A program made the translations under genes and the position numbers. 64,000 nt of DNA from Candidatus Ruminococcus intestinipullorum (GTDB lineage Bacteria > Bacillota > Clostridia > Lachnospirales > Lachnospiraceae). Where the stretch lies: assembly GCA_018883985.1 (NCBI GenBank), contig JAHLFA010000059.1, positions 1 through 64,000 on the forward strand, in the 5' to 3' direction. The notes under the pieces are model-generated. The model searched no databases, had not been told where the DNA came from, and saw nothing but the letters and a program-made list of their open reading frames with translations. Below, one piece after another: positions 1 to 8,328 of the stretch. Position 1 is the first letter of the stretch, and each line of letters starts with the position of its first letter.

Positions 1-80
1 CGACGAGGTAGATAGGGCAGAGGTGGAAGTGCGGTAACGCATGGAGCTGACTGTTACTAATAGGTCGAGGGCATAACCAA
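1..80 (+). rRNA. 23S ribosomal RNA, 3' end (partial)
   Basis: Matches the conserved 23S 3' terminus: 'gatagggcagaggtggaagtgcggtaacgcatggagctgactgttactaataggtcgagggc'; truncated by the window start; exact 3' end approximate. Confidence 0.9.
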
Positions 81-155
81 GCAAGGTGATAGGTAAGGAT
101 GACATTCTTTGTATGCAGTTTTGAAGGTATATTTCATATTTCTTCAGCAAAATAT

Positions 156-228
156 TCCTCCTTAGCTCAGTCGGTAGAGCACTCGGCTGTTAACCGAGTT
201 GTCGTTGGTTCAAGTCCAACAGGGGGAG
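156..228 (+). tRNA. tRNA-Asn(GTT)
   Basis: Cloverleaf: acceptor TCCTCCT/AGGGGGA, D-arm TTAGCTCAG, anticodon GTT, T-arm GGTTCAAGTCC. Confidence 0.95.
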
Positions 229-270
229 CTGAGAGCTTCAAGAGAGGCTCTTTTTTCATGTAGGCTATAT

Positions 271-344
<74 letters not shown>

Positions 345-439
345 TCGTAACATTGAAAAAAGTAGAAAAAAGTCAAAAAAATACTTGCAAAATAAGAAAA
401 AATGTGATAATATATTCTTGTTGAGGAGTTGATAAATAA

Positions 440-511
440 GGCCCCATGGTCAAGCGGTTAAGACATCGCCCTTTCACGGCGGTAACACGGGTTCGATTCC
501 CGTTGGGGTCA
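440..511 (+). tRNA. tRNA-Glu(TTC)
   Basis: Acceptor GGCCCCA/TGGGGTC, anticodon TTC, T-loop GTTCGATTC. Confidence 0.95.
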
Positions 512-549
512 TTAATCAAAGAAAATTTGATTGAATTTCAGGCAGGTAT

Positions 550-622
550 GCCGATGTGGCTCAATTGGCAGAGCAGCTGATTTGTAATCAGCAGGTTATC
601 GGTTCGAGTCCGATCATCGGCT
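550..622 (+). tRNA. tRNA-Thr(TGT), copy 1
   Basis: Acceptor GCCGATG/CATCGGC, anticodon TGT. Confidence 0.95.
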
Positions 623-652
623 TTGTTCCTTTATCGGGACATTATAGAGTGT

Positions 653-726
653 GGACCTTTAGCTCAGCTGGTTAGAGCAATCGGCTCATAACCGATCGGT
701 CCCGGGTTCGAGTCCCTGAAGGTCCA
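653..726 (+). tRNA. tRNA-Met(CAT), elongator-like
   Basis: Acceptor GGACCTT/AAGGTCC, anticodon CAT; elongator Met versus lysidine-modified Ile2 cannot be settled by eye. Confidence 0.9.
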
Positions 727-744
727 CTTGAAAATTAAAAATAT

Positions 745-818
745 GGCCCAGTGGCTCAGTTGGTTAGAGCGCCGCCCTGTCACGGCGGAGGTCGAGAGTT
801 CGAGTCTCTTCTGGGTCG
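745..818 (+). tRNA. tRNA-Asp(GTC)
   Basis: Acceptor GGCCCAG/CTGGGTC, anticodon GTC. Confidence 0.95.
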
Positions 819-825
819 TTAAGAT

Positions 826-898
826 GGGGTCTTAGCTCAGCTGGGAGAGCATCTGCCTTACAAGCAGAGGGTCACAGGTTCAAGTCCTGTAGGCCCCA
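826..898 (+). tRNA. tRNA-Val(TAC)
   Basis: Acceptor GGGGTCT/AGGCCCC, anticodon TAC. Confidence 0.95.
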
Positions 899-910
899 CT
901 TATTAAATAT

Positions 911-992
911 GGATGGATTCCCGAGTGGCCAAAGGGGGCAGACTGTAAATCTGTTGGCACCGCCTTCGAAGGTTCGAATCCTTCTCCATCCA
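911..992 (+). tRNA. tRNA-Tyr(GTA)
   Basis: Class II tRNA with long variable arm; acceptor GGATGGA/TCCATCC, anticodon GTA. Confidence 0.92.
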
Positions 993-1022
993 TTTGAGTA
1001 CCGTGAAAGGACTCATTGAATT

Positions 1023-1095
1023 GCCGATGTGGCTCAATTGGCAGAGCAGCTGATTTGTAATCAGCAGGTTATCGGTTCGAGTCCGATCATCGGCT
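1023..1095 (+). tRNA. tRNA-Thr(TGT), copy 2
   Basis: Identical in sequence to the tRNA at 550-622. Confidence 0.95.
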
Positions 1096-1122
1096 TTTCT
1101 CATTTGAGAGATAATTAAATAT

Positions 1123-1196
<74 letters not shown>

Positions 1197-1222
1197 CTCA
1201 GACTTATGTATTTAAGTCTAAT

Positions 1223-1295
<73 letters not shown>

Positions 1296-1332
1296 TTTTC
1301 TTTGCCAAAAGTCAAGGAAATAAATTAAATAA

Positions 1333-1405
1333 GGGCGTGTAGCTCAGTTGGTAGAGCACTTGACTTTTAATCAAGCTGTCCGGGGTTCGAATCCCCGCAC
1401 GCTCA
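1333..1405 (+). tRNA. tRNA-Lys(TTT)
   Basis: Acceptor GGGCGTG/CACGCTC, anticodon TTT. Confidence 0.95.
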
Positions 1406-1417
1406 TTGAAGTATGAC

Positions 1418-1449
1418 ATCCGTGGAACTTGTTTCTGCGGATTTTTTTT
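1418..1449 (+). terminator. Rho-independent terminator of the rRNA/tRNA operon
   Basis: ATCCGTGGAAC-ttg-TTTCTGCGGAT hairpin followed by T8. Confidence 0.7.
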
Positions 1450-1480
1450 GTAAATAGATAGTAGATAGATTGAGGTAAAT

Positions 1481-2896
1481 ATGGAGAGATTATATAGTAA
1501 ATTAAAAAAATATAGTGAATCAGATTTTTATCCATTTCATATGCCTGGACATAAGAGAAATACGACATTAATAGAATCGAAGTTACCATTTGATATAGAT
1601 ATTACAGAAATTGATGGATTTGATAATCTGCACCATGCAAATGACATTTTAAAAAATCTTCAAGAAAGGGCTGCTAGTTTATACCATGCAGAGGAAACTC
1701 ATTACTTGGTAAATGGAAGTACCAGTGGTATATTGAGTGCGATACTGGGGTGTACTAGCAAAGGAGGAACTATATTGATGGCACGTAATTGCCATAAATC
1801 TGTGTATCATGCTGTATATATGAATGAGTTACATCCAATATATTTGTATCCAAAATTTTACAGTGATATGGAGTTATGTGGAGAAATTATGTTAGAAGAT
1901 GTGGAAAAAGCACTTGAAGACTATCCCAATATTCAAGCTGTAGTTATTACATCACCAACATATGAGGGAATTCTTTCAGATGTAGAGTCTATTGCAAAAA
2001 TAGTCCATAGAAAATCCATTCCATTAATTGTAGATGAAGCACATGGAGCACATTTTGGTATGCATAGTTATTTTCCAGAAAATTCAAATAAAAAAGGAGC
2101 AGATGTTGTAATACATAGTCTTCACAAGACATTACCCTCCTTAACTCAAACGGCATTGATTCATATGAATGGAAAATATGTTAACAGATGCAAAGTCAGA
2201 AAATATCTTCAGATATTTCAGACAAGCAGTCCATCCTATGTTTTTATGGCAAGCATAGATGAATGTATTCGTGTGTTAGAGGGGAAGAAACAAAAGCTAT
2301 TTGATTATTATACGTACTATTTGGATGAGATGAGAAAAAAATTGTATAAGCTAAAATATTTTGTTTTGCTAGAATCTGAAGAATTTGATCGCTCAAAAAT
2401 TATAATTTCAGTAAAAAATATTTCCAATATGACGGGAAAGGATTTGTATAGGATATTGCTTGAAAACTATCATCTTCAAATGGAGATGGCTGCAGGAGAT
2501 TATATAGTCGCAATGACGAGTATAGGAGATACAAATGAGGGATTTAATCGTTTTGTAGATGCATTATTTGAAATAGAGGATAAGATTAAGTATTTTGATT
2601 CACAAAAAAAATATCGGATCCATTTTCAAATTCCGAAACAAGAGCAGTGCTATAGTAGTTATGAAATTGAAGAATTAAGAAAAGAGATTTCTACAGATTT
2701 TGTATTTTGGAATGATGCAAAGGGAAAGATATCTCTTGAATATGCTTACTTATATCCGCCAGGAGTCCCTATTATTGTTCCTGGGGAAAGGATATCAGAA
2801 GAGGCAGCAAATTTGATTCAAGAGTATGAGCGAATGGGATTTGAGATACAAGGAATAAATGTGGAAAACAAGGTAGAGGTGTGGATAAATGAATAA
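1481..2896 (+). CDS. Orn/Lys/Arg decarboxylase family PLP enzyme
   Basis: Fold-type I PLP motifs: 'FHMPGHKRN', 'LVNGSTSGILSAI', 'VDEAHGAHF', 'HSLHKTLPSLTQTA'. Confidence 0.9.
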   Translation: MERLYSKLKKYSESDFYPFHMPGHKRNTTLIESKLPFDIDITEIDGFDNLHHANDILKNLQERAASLYHAEETHYLVNGSTSGILSAILGCTSKGGTILMARNCHKSVYHAVYMNELHPIYLYPKFYSDMELCGEIMLEDVEKALEDYPNIQAVVITSPTYEGILSDVESIAKIVHRKSIPLIVDEAHGAHFGMHSYFPENSNKKGADVVIHSLHKTLPSLTQTALIHMNGKYVNRCKVRKYLQIFQTSSPSYVFMASIDECIRVLEGKKQKLFDYYTYYLDEMRKKLYKLKYFVLLESEEFDRSKIIISVKNISNMTGKDLYRILLENYHLQMEMAAGDYIVAMTSIGDTNEGFNRFVDALFEIEDKIKYFDSQKKYRIHFQIPKQEQCYSSYEIEELRKEISTDFVFWNDAKGKISLEYAYLYPPGVPIIVPGERISEEAANLIQEYERMGFEIQGINVENKVEVWINE

Positions 2897-3491
2897 AATT
2901 TTTTATATAATGGGGAAAAGTTCTTCTGGAAAAGATACGATGTATAAAAAAATTTTGGAAGAAATTCCAGAATTAAAAACAGTTACTTTATATACTACAC
3001 GGCCAATTAGAGAAGGAGAGAATGATGGTGTAGAGTATTTCTTTGTGGAGGAAGAAAAGTTTCAAGAGTTTCAAGAAATGGATAAAATAATTGAGGCACG
3101 TTCCTATGATACGATATATGGAGTATGGACTTATTTTACAGCAGATGATGGACAAATGGATTTGAATAAATATCATTACTTAATCATGGGAACATTAGAG
3201 TCCTATCAAGAAATGAAGAGATACTTTGGGGAGGAGAGAGTAGAGCCTATTTATATAGAGGTAGAAGATGGGGTACGTTTGGAGAGGGCTTTAAAAAGAG
3301 AACGTATGCAAAAAGAACCCAAGTATAATGAGCTATGTAGAAGATTTCTAGCAGATAGTGAAGATTTCTCAGAAGTAAACCTAGAGAAAGTTGGAATTCA
3401 GAGAAGATTTCAGAATATTGATTTTCAAACCTGTTTGAATGAGGTTATAGAGTTTATAAAAGAGAAAATGTGTGTTATACTAGATTCATAA
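2889..3491 (+). CDS. Guanylate kinase-like protein
   Basis: P-loop 'GKSSSGKDT' and 'TLYTTRPIREGENDGVEYFFV', guanylate-kinase-like. Confidence 0.8.
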   Translation: MNKIFYIMGKSSSGKDTMYKKILEEIPELKTVTLYTTRPIREGENDGVEYFFVEEEKFQEFQEMDKIIEARSYDTIYGVWTYFTADDGQMDLNKYHYLIMGTLESYQEMKRYFGEERVEPIYIEVEDGVRLERALKRERMQKEPKYNELCRRFLADSEDFSEVNLEKVGIQRRFQNIDFQTCLNEVIEFIKEKMCVILDS

Positions 3492-3527
3492 TAAACAATA
3501 GAAGCAGCATCATAAAATAAAAAGACA

Positions 3528-4535
3528 GTGGGTGATGATATGAGTAGTTTCAAGGATGTAGTTGGTCACAAGAATGTTATACAGTATATTGAGAATGCAG
3601 TGAAGAATGATATGATTTCTCATGCGTACATTCTCAATGGGGAAAAGGGTGCAGGAAAGCAAATGCTGGCAAATATATTTGCAATGAGCCTACAATGTCA
3701 GAATAGAGGAGATAAAGCAGAGGCATGTGGAGTATGTCAGTCTTGCAAACAGGCGAAAAATAATAATCAACCAGATATCATTAAGGTTACACATGAAAAA
3801 ACAAATACAATCAGTATAGATGATATTAGAGAACAGGTTAATAATGATATTGTGATAAAGCCTTATAGCAGTAAATATAAGATTTATATTATCCCAGATG
3901 CAGATATGATGAGTGTACAGGCTCAAAATGCATTACTAAAAACGATCGAAGAGCCACCAGAGTACGCAATTATATTTTTACTAACAGAAAATGCAGAAGT
4001 ATTACTTCCAACAATTCGCTCACGATGTGTAATGTTGAAGTTAAGAAATGTTAAAGATCCATTGATTAAGAAATATTTGATGGAGCGTATGCAGATTCCT
4101 GATTATAAAGCCGATGTATGTGTGGCATTTGCACAAGGAAATATAGGAAGAGCAATTATGCTTGCTACTTCAGAGCATTTTAATGAAATACGAGAAGAAG
4201 CAGTACGTTTGCTTAGAGAACTTCATGAGATGGATTTAGAGGAGCTAGAATCGGCAGTAAAGAAAATAACAGCATATAAGATGGAAATTTCCGATTATAT
4301 GGATGTTTTGTCTATTTGGTATAGAGATGTGTTGATTTATAAGGCTACAATGGAAGTGGACAGAGTCGTGTTTTCAGACCAGTTGCGATATATCAAAGAA
4401 CGTGCAAATAAAAGCTCTTATGAGGGAATTGAAAATATATTAGAGGCAATAGAAAAGGCAAAAGCTAGATTAAAAGCGAATGTAAACTTTGAATTGACGA
4501 TGGAGCTACTTCTATTGACAATAAAGGAGAACTAG
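3528..4535 (+). CDS. holB: DNA polymerase III subunit delta'
   Basis: 'SHAYILNGEKGAGKQMLA', zinc-site 'CQNRG..CGVCQSCKQ', 'QNALLKTIEEPPEYAIIFLLTEN', 'TIRSRC'; conserved neighbourhood with RicT and RsmI. Confidence 0.9.
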   Translation: MGDDMSSFKDVVGHKNVIQYIENAVKNDMISHAYILNGEKGAGKQMLANIFAMSLQCQNRGDKAEACGVCQSCKQAKNNNQPDIIKVTHEKTNTISIDDIREQVNNDIVIKPYSSKYKIYIIPDADMMSVQAQNALLKTIEEPPEYAIIFLLTENAEVLLPTIRSRCVMLKLRNVKDPLIKKYLMERMQIPDYKADVCVAFAQGNIGRAIMLATSEHFNEIREEAVRLLRELHEMDLEELESAVKKITAYKMEISDYMDVLSIWYRDVLIYKATMEVDRVVFSDQLRYIKERANKSSYEGIENILEAIEKAKARLKANVNFELTMELLLLTIKEN

Positions 4536-4539
4536 AGGA

Positions 4540-5445
4540 ATGACAAAAATAATTGGCGTAAGATTTAGAACAGCCGGGAAAATTTATTTTTTTTCTCCAG
4601 GAAAGCTTGAGATTAAGCGAGGAGATCACGTAATTGTAGAAACTGCTCGTGGAATTGAGTACGGGTGGGTTGTAACAGAACCTAAGAAGGTAAAAGATGA
4701 GGAGATTGTTCAACCATTAAAATCTGTTATTCGTGTGGCGAATGAGCAGGATGAAAAAATACAAGAAAATAATAAAGAAAAGGAAAAAGAAGCATTCAAA
4801 ATTTGCCTTGAAAAAATTAGAAAACATGGATTAGAAATGAAACTAATTGATGCAGAATATACTTTTGATAACAATAAAGTGTTATTTTACTTTACTGCAG
4901 ACGGAAGAATAGACTTTCGTGATTTGGTGAAGGATTTAGCAGCAGTATTTCGTATCCGTATTGAGCTAAGGCAGATTGGGGTTAGAGATGAAACAAAAAT
5001 TAGGGGTGGAATTGGCATTTGTGGACGACCATTGTGCTGTCATACATATTTGTCAGAGTTTGCAGCAGTTTCCATCAAGATGGCAAAGGAACAAAATTTA
5101 TCTTTGAACCCAACAAAGATTTCAGGTGTATGTGGAAGATTGATGTGTTGTCTTACAAATGAGGAAGAGACGTATGAGGAATTGAATAGCCAACTTCCTT
5201 CGGTAGGAGATTCTGTTACAACTCCAGAAGGCTTTTCGGGCGTTGTTCATTCATTGAGTGCATTGCGTAAATTGGTAAAGGTGATTGTAAATCTTGAAAA
5301 TGATGAAAAAGAAATTCGGGAATATCATGCAGATGATTTGAAATTCCATGTTAGAAGAAGAAAAGCAAAGGTTTCTAAGGAGGAGATGCAGCAGCTTGCC
5401 GATTTGGAAAAGGGAGAAGGAGAATCTAGATTAGATGATAAATAA
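4540..5445 (+). CDS. ricT: PSP1 / RicT (YaaT) family Fe-S protein
   Basis: 'VGVRFRTAGKIYFF', 'VIVETARGIEYGWV', 'GRPLCCHTYL', 'GVCGRLMCCLTNEEETYEEL'. Confidence 0.9.
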   Translation: MTKIIGVRFRTAGKIYFFSPGKLEIKRGDHVIVETARGIEYGWVVTEPKKVKDEEIVQPLKSVIRVANEQDEKIQENNKEKEKEAFKICLEKIRKHGLEMKLIDAEYTFDNNKVLFYFTADGRIDFRDLVKDLAAVFRIRIELRQIGVRDETKIRGGIGICGRPLCCHTYLSEFAAVSIKMAKEQNLSLNPTKISGVCGRLMCCLTNEEETYEELNSQLPSVGDSVTTPEGFSGVVHSLSALRKLVKVIVNLENDEKEIREYHADDLKFHVRRRKAKVSKEEMQQLADLEKGEGESRLDDK

Positions 5446-6139
5446 ATTAAAGTCTGGAGAGAGATTGGACGATTTGCAGTTGCGTGGATTGAAAATTATC
5501 CAAAACCCAGAGAAATTTTGCTTTGGAATTGATGCTGTAATGTTATCTGATTTTGCAAAGGTAAAGAGTGAAGAAAAGGTTCTTGATATAGGAACTGGAA
5601 CTGGTATTTTGCCAATACTTTTATCAGCGAAGACTGAAGGAAGACATTTTACTGGTTTAGAGATTCAAAGTGAAAGTGCCGATATGGCAAGACGCAGTGT
5701 TGAATTTAATAATTTACAGGAACGCATTGAAATAGTAGAGGGAGATATTAAAGAGGCAGCAGACATTTTTAAGCCTGCCTCTTTTGATGTCATTGTGACA
5801 AATCCTCCATATATGATTTGTCAACATGGGCTGCAAAATCCAGAAGATGCAAAGGCAATTGCACGTCATGAAATTTTATGTACCTTAGATGATATTTTGA
5901 AGGCAAGCAAGAGATTGTTAGTAGATGGAAAGGGTAGATTTTATATGATACACAAGCCATTTCGTCTGACAGAGATTTTAGCTAAAATGAGTGAATATCG
6001 TATAGAGCCAAAGAGAATACAGTTTGTACATCCTTATTTGGATAAAGAGCCAACTATGGTATTAATTGAGGGCTTGAGGGGAGGTAAATCAAGAGTAACA
6101 GTAGAACCTCCTTTCATTATGTATGAAAGAAAGGAATAA
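5435..6139 (+). CDS. tRNA1(Val) (adenine(37)-N6)-methyltransferase-like
   Basis: SAM motif 'VLDIGTGTGILPILLSAK' and N6-methyltransferase motif 'VTNPPYM'. Confidence 0.88.
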   Translation: MINKLKSGERLDDLQLRGLKIIQNPEKFCFGIDAVMLSDFAKVKSEEKVLDIGTGTGILPILLSAKTEGRHFTGLEIQSESADMARRSVEFNNLQERIEIVEGDIKEAADIFKPASFDVIVTNPPYMICQHGLQNPEDAKAIARHEILCTLDDILKASKRLLVDGKGRFYMIHKPFRLTEILAKMSEYRIEPKRIQFVHPYLDKEPTMVLIEGLRGGKSRVTVEPPFIMYERKE

Positions 6140-6141
6140 AG

Positions 6142-6981
6142 ATGGCAGGAACGTTATTTTTATGTGCAACACCTATTGGAAATTTAGAGGATATTACATT
6201 TCGAGTGATTCGCACATTAAAAGAGGTAGATTTAATCGCAGCGGAAGATACAAGAAATAGTATTAAGTTACTAAATCATTTTGAAATTCAGACACCAATG
6301 ACCAGCTATCATGAACATAATAAGTTTGAAAAAGGAAGTTTGTTGATAAAGAAACTTCAGGAGGGGCAGAATATAGCCTTGATTACAGATGCTGGAACAC
6401 CAGGGATATCAGATCCAGGGGAAGAGCTTGTCAAGATGTGCTATGAGTCAGGGATAGAAGTCACGGCACTTCCAGGGGCAGCAGCATGTATAACAGCACT
6501 TACAATTTCAGGTTTAGGAACAAGACGTTTCTGCTTTGAAGCATTTCTTCCAGTGGATAAAAAAGAGAGAGAAGCAATCCTAGAAGAGTTAAAAGAAGAA
6601 ACCAGAACAATTGTTTTATATGAAGCTCCCCATCGATTGGTAAAAACATTAAAATTGTTGACTGAATATTTGGGAAATCGAAAAGTAACAGTTTGTCGTG
6701 AGTTGACAAAACGACATGAAACAGTATTTTGCAGTACATTAGAAGAAGCAATTTGTTATTATGAGTCTAATCCTCCAAAGGGAGAGTACGTTCTCGTAAT
6801 AGAAGGAAAAAGTAGAGAAGAAATTGTGATGCAAGCTAGGAAATACTGGGAAGAATTTACAATAGAAGAACACATGCAGCACTATATTGATGAGGGATTG
6901 GATAAGAAAGCAGCGATGAAAGCTGTGGCGAAAGATAGAGGAGTATCGAAACGAGAGATATATAATTATCTAGAAAAGTAG
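6142..6981 (+). CDS. rsmI: 16S rRNA (cytidine(1402)-2'-O)-methyltransferase
   Basis: 'LFLCATPIGNLEDITFRVIRTLKEVDLIAAEDTRNS', 'ITDAGTPGISDPGEEL', 'TALPGAAACITAL'. Confidence 0.95.
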   Translation: MAGTLFLCATPIGNLEDITFRVIRTLKEVDLIAAEDTRNSIKLLNHFEIQTPMTSYHEHNKFEKGSLLIKKLQEGQNIALITDAGTPGISDPGEELVKMCYESGIEVTALPGAAACITALTISGLGTRRFCFEAFLPVDKKEREAILEELKEETRTIVLYEAPHRLVKTLKLLTEYLGNRKVTVCRELTKRHETVFCSTLEEAICYYESNPPKGEYVLVIEGKSREEIVMQARKYWEEFTIEEHMQHYIDEGLDKKAAMKAVAKDRGVSKREIYNYLEK

Positions 6982-7027
6982 TAATTGGGGACGTAGTAAA
7001 ATTCAATTTTACTACGTCCCCAATTAC
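6981..7027. repeat. Palindromic element PAL1 (23-bp perfect inverted repeat, 1-nt centre); possible bidirectional terminator
   Basis: GTAATTGGGGACGTAGTAAAATT-C-AATTTTACTACGTCCCCAATTAC; lies between two convergent genes and contains the ABC gene stop codon. Confidence 0.93.
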
Positions 7028-7650
7028 ATGTATATTATTCTTTTGTTTAAGGATTTTGCTTCTTCTATATTATTTGTTGCGTAAAGTACAGTAATATAAA
7101 GTTCTTCATTTATCTTTTGTATATCGTGTAGCATTTCTTTTCTTCGGTCATCATTTTGTCTTGCAAAGTCTTCGTCTACAAGCAGAATCTGTGGATGGCA
7201 CACAATGGCTCGTCCAAGAGCAGTGCGTTGTTTTTGGGTATCAGTGACAATGCGGAGTTTTTTGTCTAATACATCTGAGAGATTAAAAAATTCTGCAGCT
7301 TTTTTGATGCGACTCTCTATAACGACTCGTGGCAGATTGCGAAGTTTTAGTCCCAATGCCATATTGTCATATACGCTCATATGTGGGTACAGCATATAGT
7401 TTTGAAATGCCATTGCCAGACTTCTATCTCTAGGGGAAATCTCGTTGAGTAAGTCTTCTCCAAGGTATATTTTTCCAGATGTAATTTCTTCTAGTCCTCC
7501 TATCATTCGTAGAATTGTGGATTTTCCTGAACCACTGGGACCATAAAAAATAACAAACTCGCCATCCTCTATGTGAAGAGATAGGTCTTGAACAGACACA
7601 AATCCATTTGGATAATGTTTATTCAAATGTTCAAATGTGATACTTGCCAT
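7024..7650 (-). CDS. Truncated, motif-degenerate MsmK/UgpC-like ABC transporter ATP-binding protein
   Basis: Walker A 'GPSGSGKST' and Q-loop 'AMAFQNYMLYPHMSVYDNMALGLKLR' retained; LSGGQ absent ('LRIVTDTQKQR'), H-loop His replaced ('ATNNIEEA'); 208 aa with no TOBE region. Confidence 0.8.
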   Translation of the reverse strand: MASITFEHLNKHYPNGFVSVQDLSLHIEDGEFVIFYGPSGSGKSTILRMIGGLEEITSGKIYLGEDLLNEISPRDRSLAMAFQNYMLYPHMSVYDNMALGLKLRNLPRVVIESRIKKAAEFFNLSDVLDKKLRIVTDTQKQRTALGRAIVCHPQILLVDEDFARQNDDRRKEMLHDIQKINEELYITVLYATNNIEEAKSLNKRIIYM

Positions 7651-7692
7651 AGAAACACCTCCGATTTATTTAAATTCAGTGTACCATACCCA

Positions 7693-8226
7693 TCAACTCA
7701 AAACAATCATTCCAGCAAGAAAAACACTGGCAATTAGCCCAGCAAGTGTTGAAATTAATGCCCCAGTCAGTGTGTATCTTGTTTTTTTGATTTTGGCTGT
7801 CATAAAGTAAACACTCATAGTATAAAAGATAGTTTCTGTACAGGACATAGAAATTGATGCAATTAGTCCTAATCTTGAATCTGTTCCAAATTTTTTGTAA
7901 ATATCTAGCAGCAGTCCTGTGGCAGCAGAGGAGGAAAACATTTTTACGATGGATAGAGGGATGAGTTCGCCTGGAAAACCTATTAATTTGGAAAAATTTC
8001 CAATAATGCTTGAAATCATATCGAGAAATCCAGAGGCACGTAATATGCCTACGGCGACCATAAGACCAATTAAGGTTGGCATAATTTTAATAACAGTTAA
8101 AAAACCACTTTTAGCACCTTTAATAAAATTATCATAAACATTCGTTTTCATTAAAAGGCCATATGTAATAATGGATAGTATTAGAAATGGTACAATTAAG
8201 TTCGTAAGATATAAGAAGAAATTCAT
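7693..8226 (-). CDS. spmB: Spore maturation protein B (nucleoside-recognition domain)
   Basis: 'GAKSGFLTVIKIMPTLIGLMVAVGILRASG', 'GFPGELIPLSIVKMFSSSAATGLL', 'IASISMSCTETIFYTMSVYF'. Confidence 0.87.
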   Translation of the reverse strand: MNFFLYLTNLIVPFLILSIITYGLLMKTNVYDNFIKGAKSGFLTVIKIMPTLIGLMVAVGILRASGFLDMISSIIGNFSKLIGFPGELIPLSIVKMFSSSAATGLLLDIYKKFGTDSRLGLIASISMSCTETIFYTMSVYFMTAKIKKTRYTLTGALISTLAGLIASVFLAGMIVLS

Positions 8227-8328
8227 AGTTTACTCCAATTTTTTGTTGTCAGTTATTTATATGCACAGAAGGTGTATATCATCCCAGAAAGAATCATAAA
8301 ATGGAATAAAACTTTTTTAGGAGTCTTT

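Noticed and set aside
1371-1589. 72-aa minus-strand ORF
   Set aside because: Overlaps tRNA-Lys, a terminator and the decarboxylase start; no homology signal
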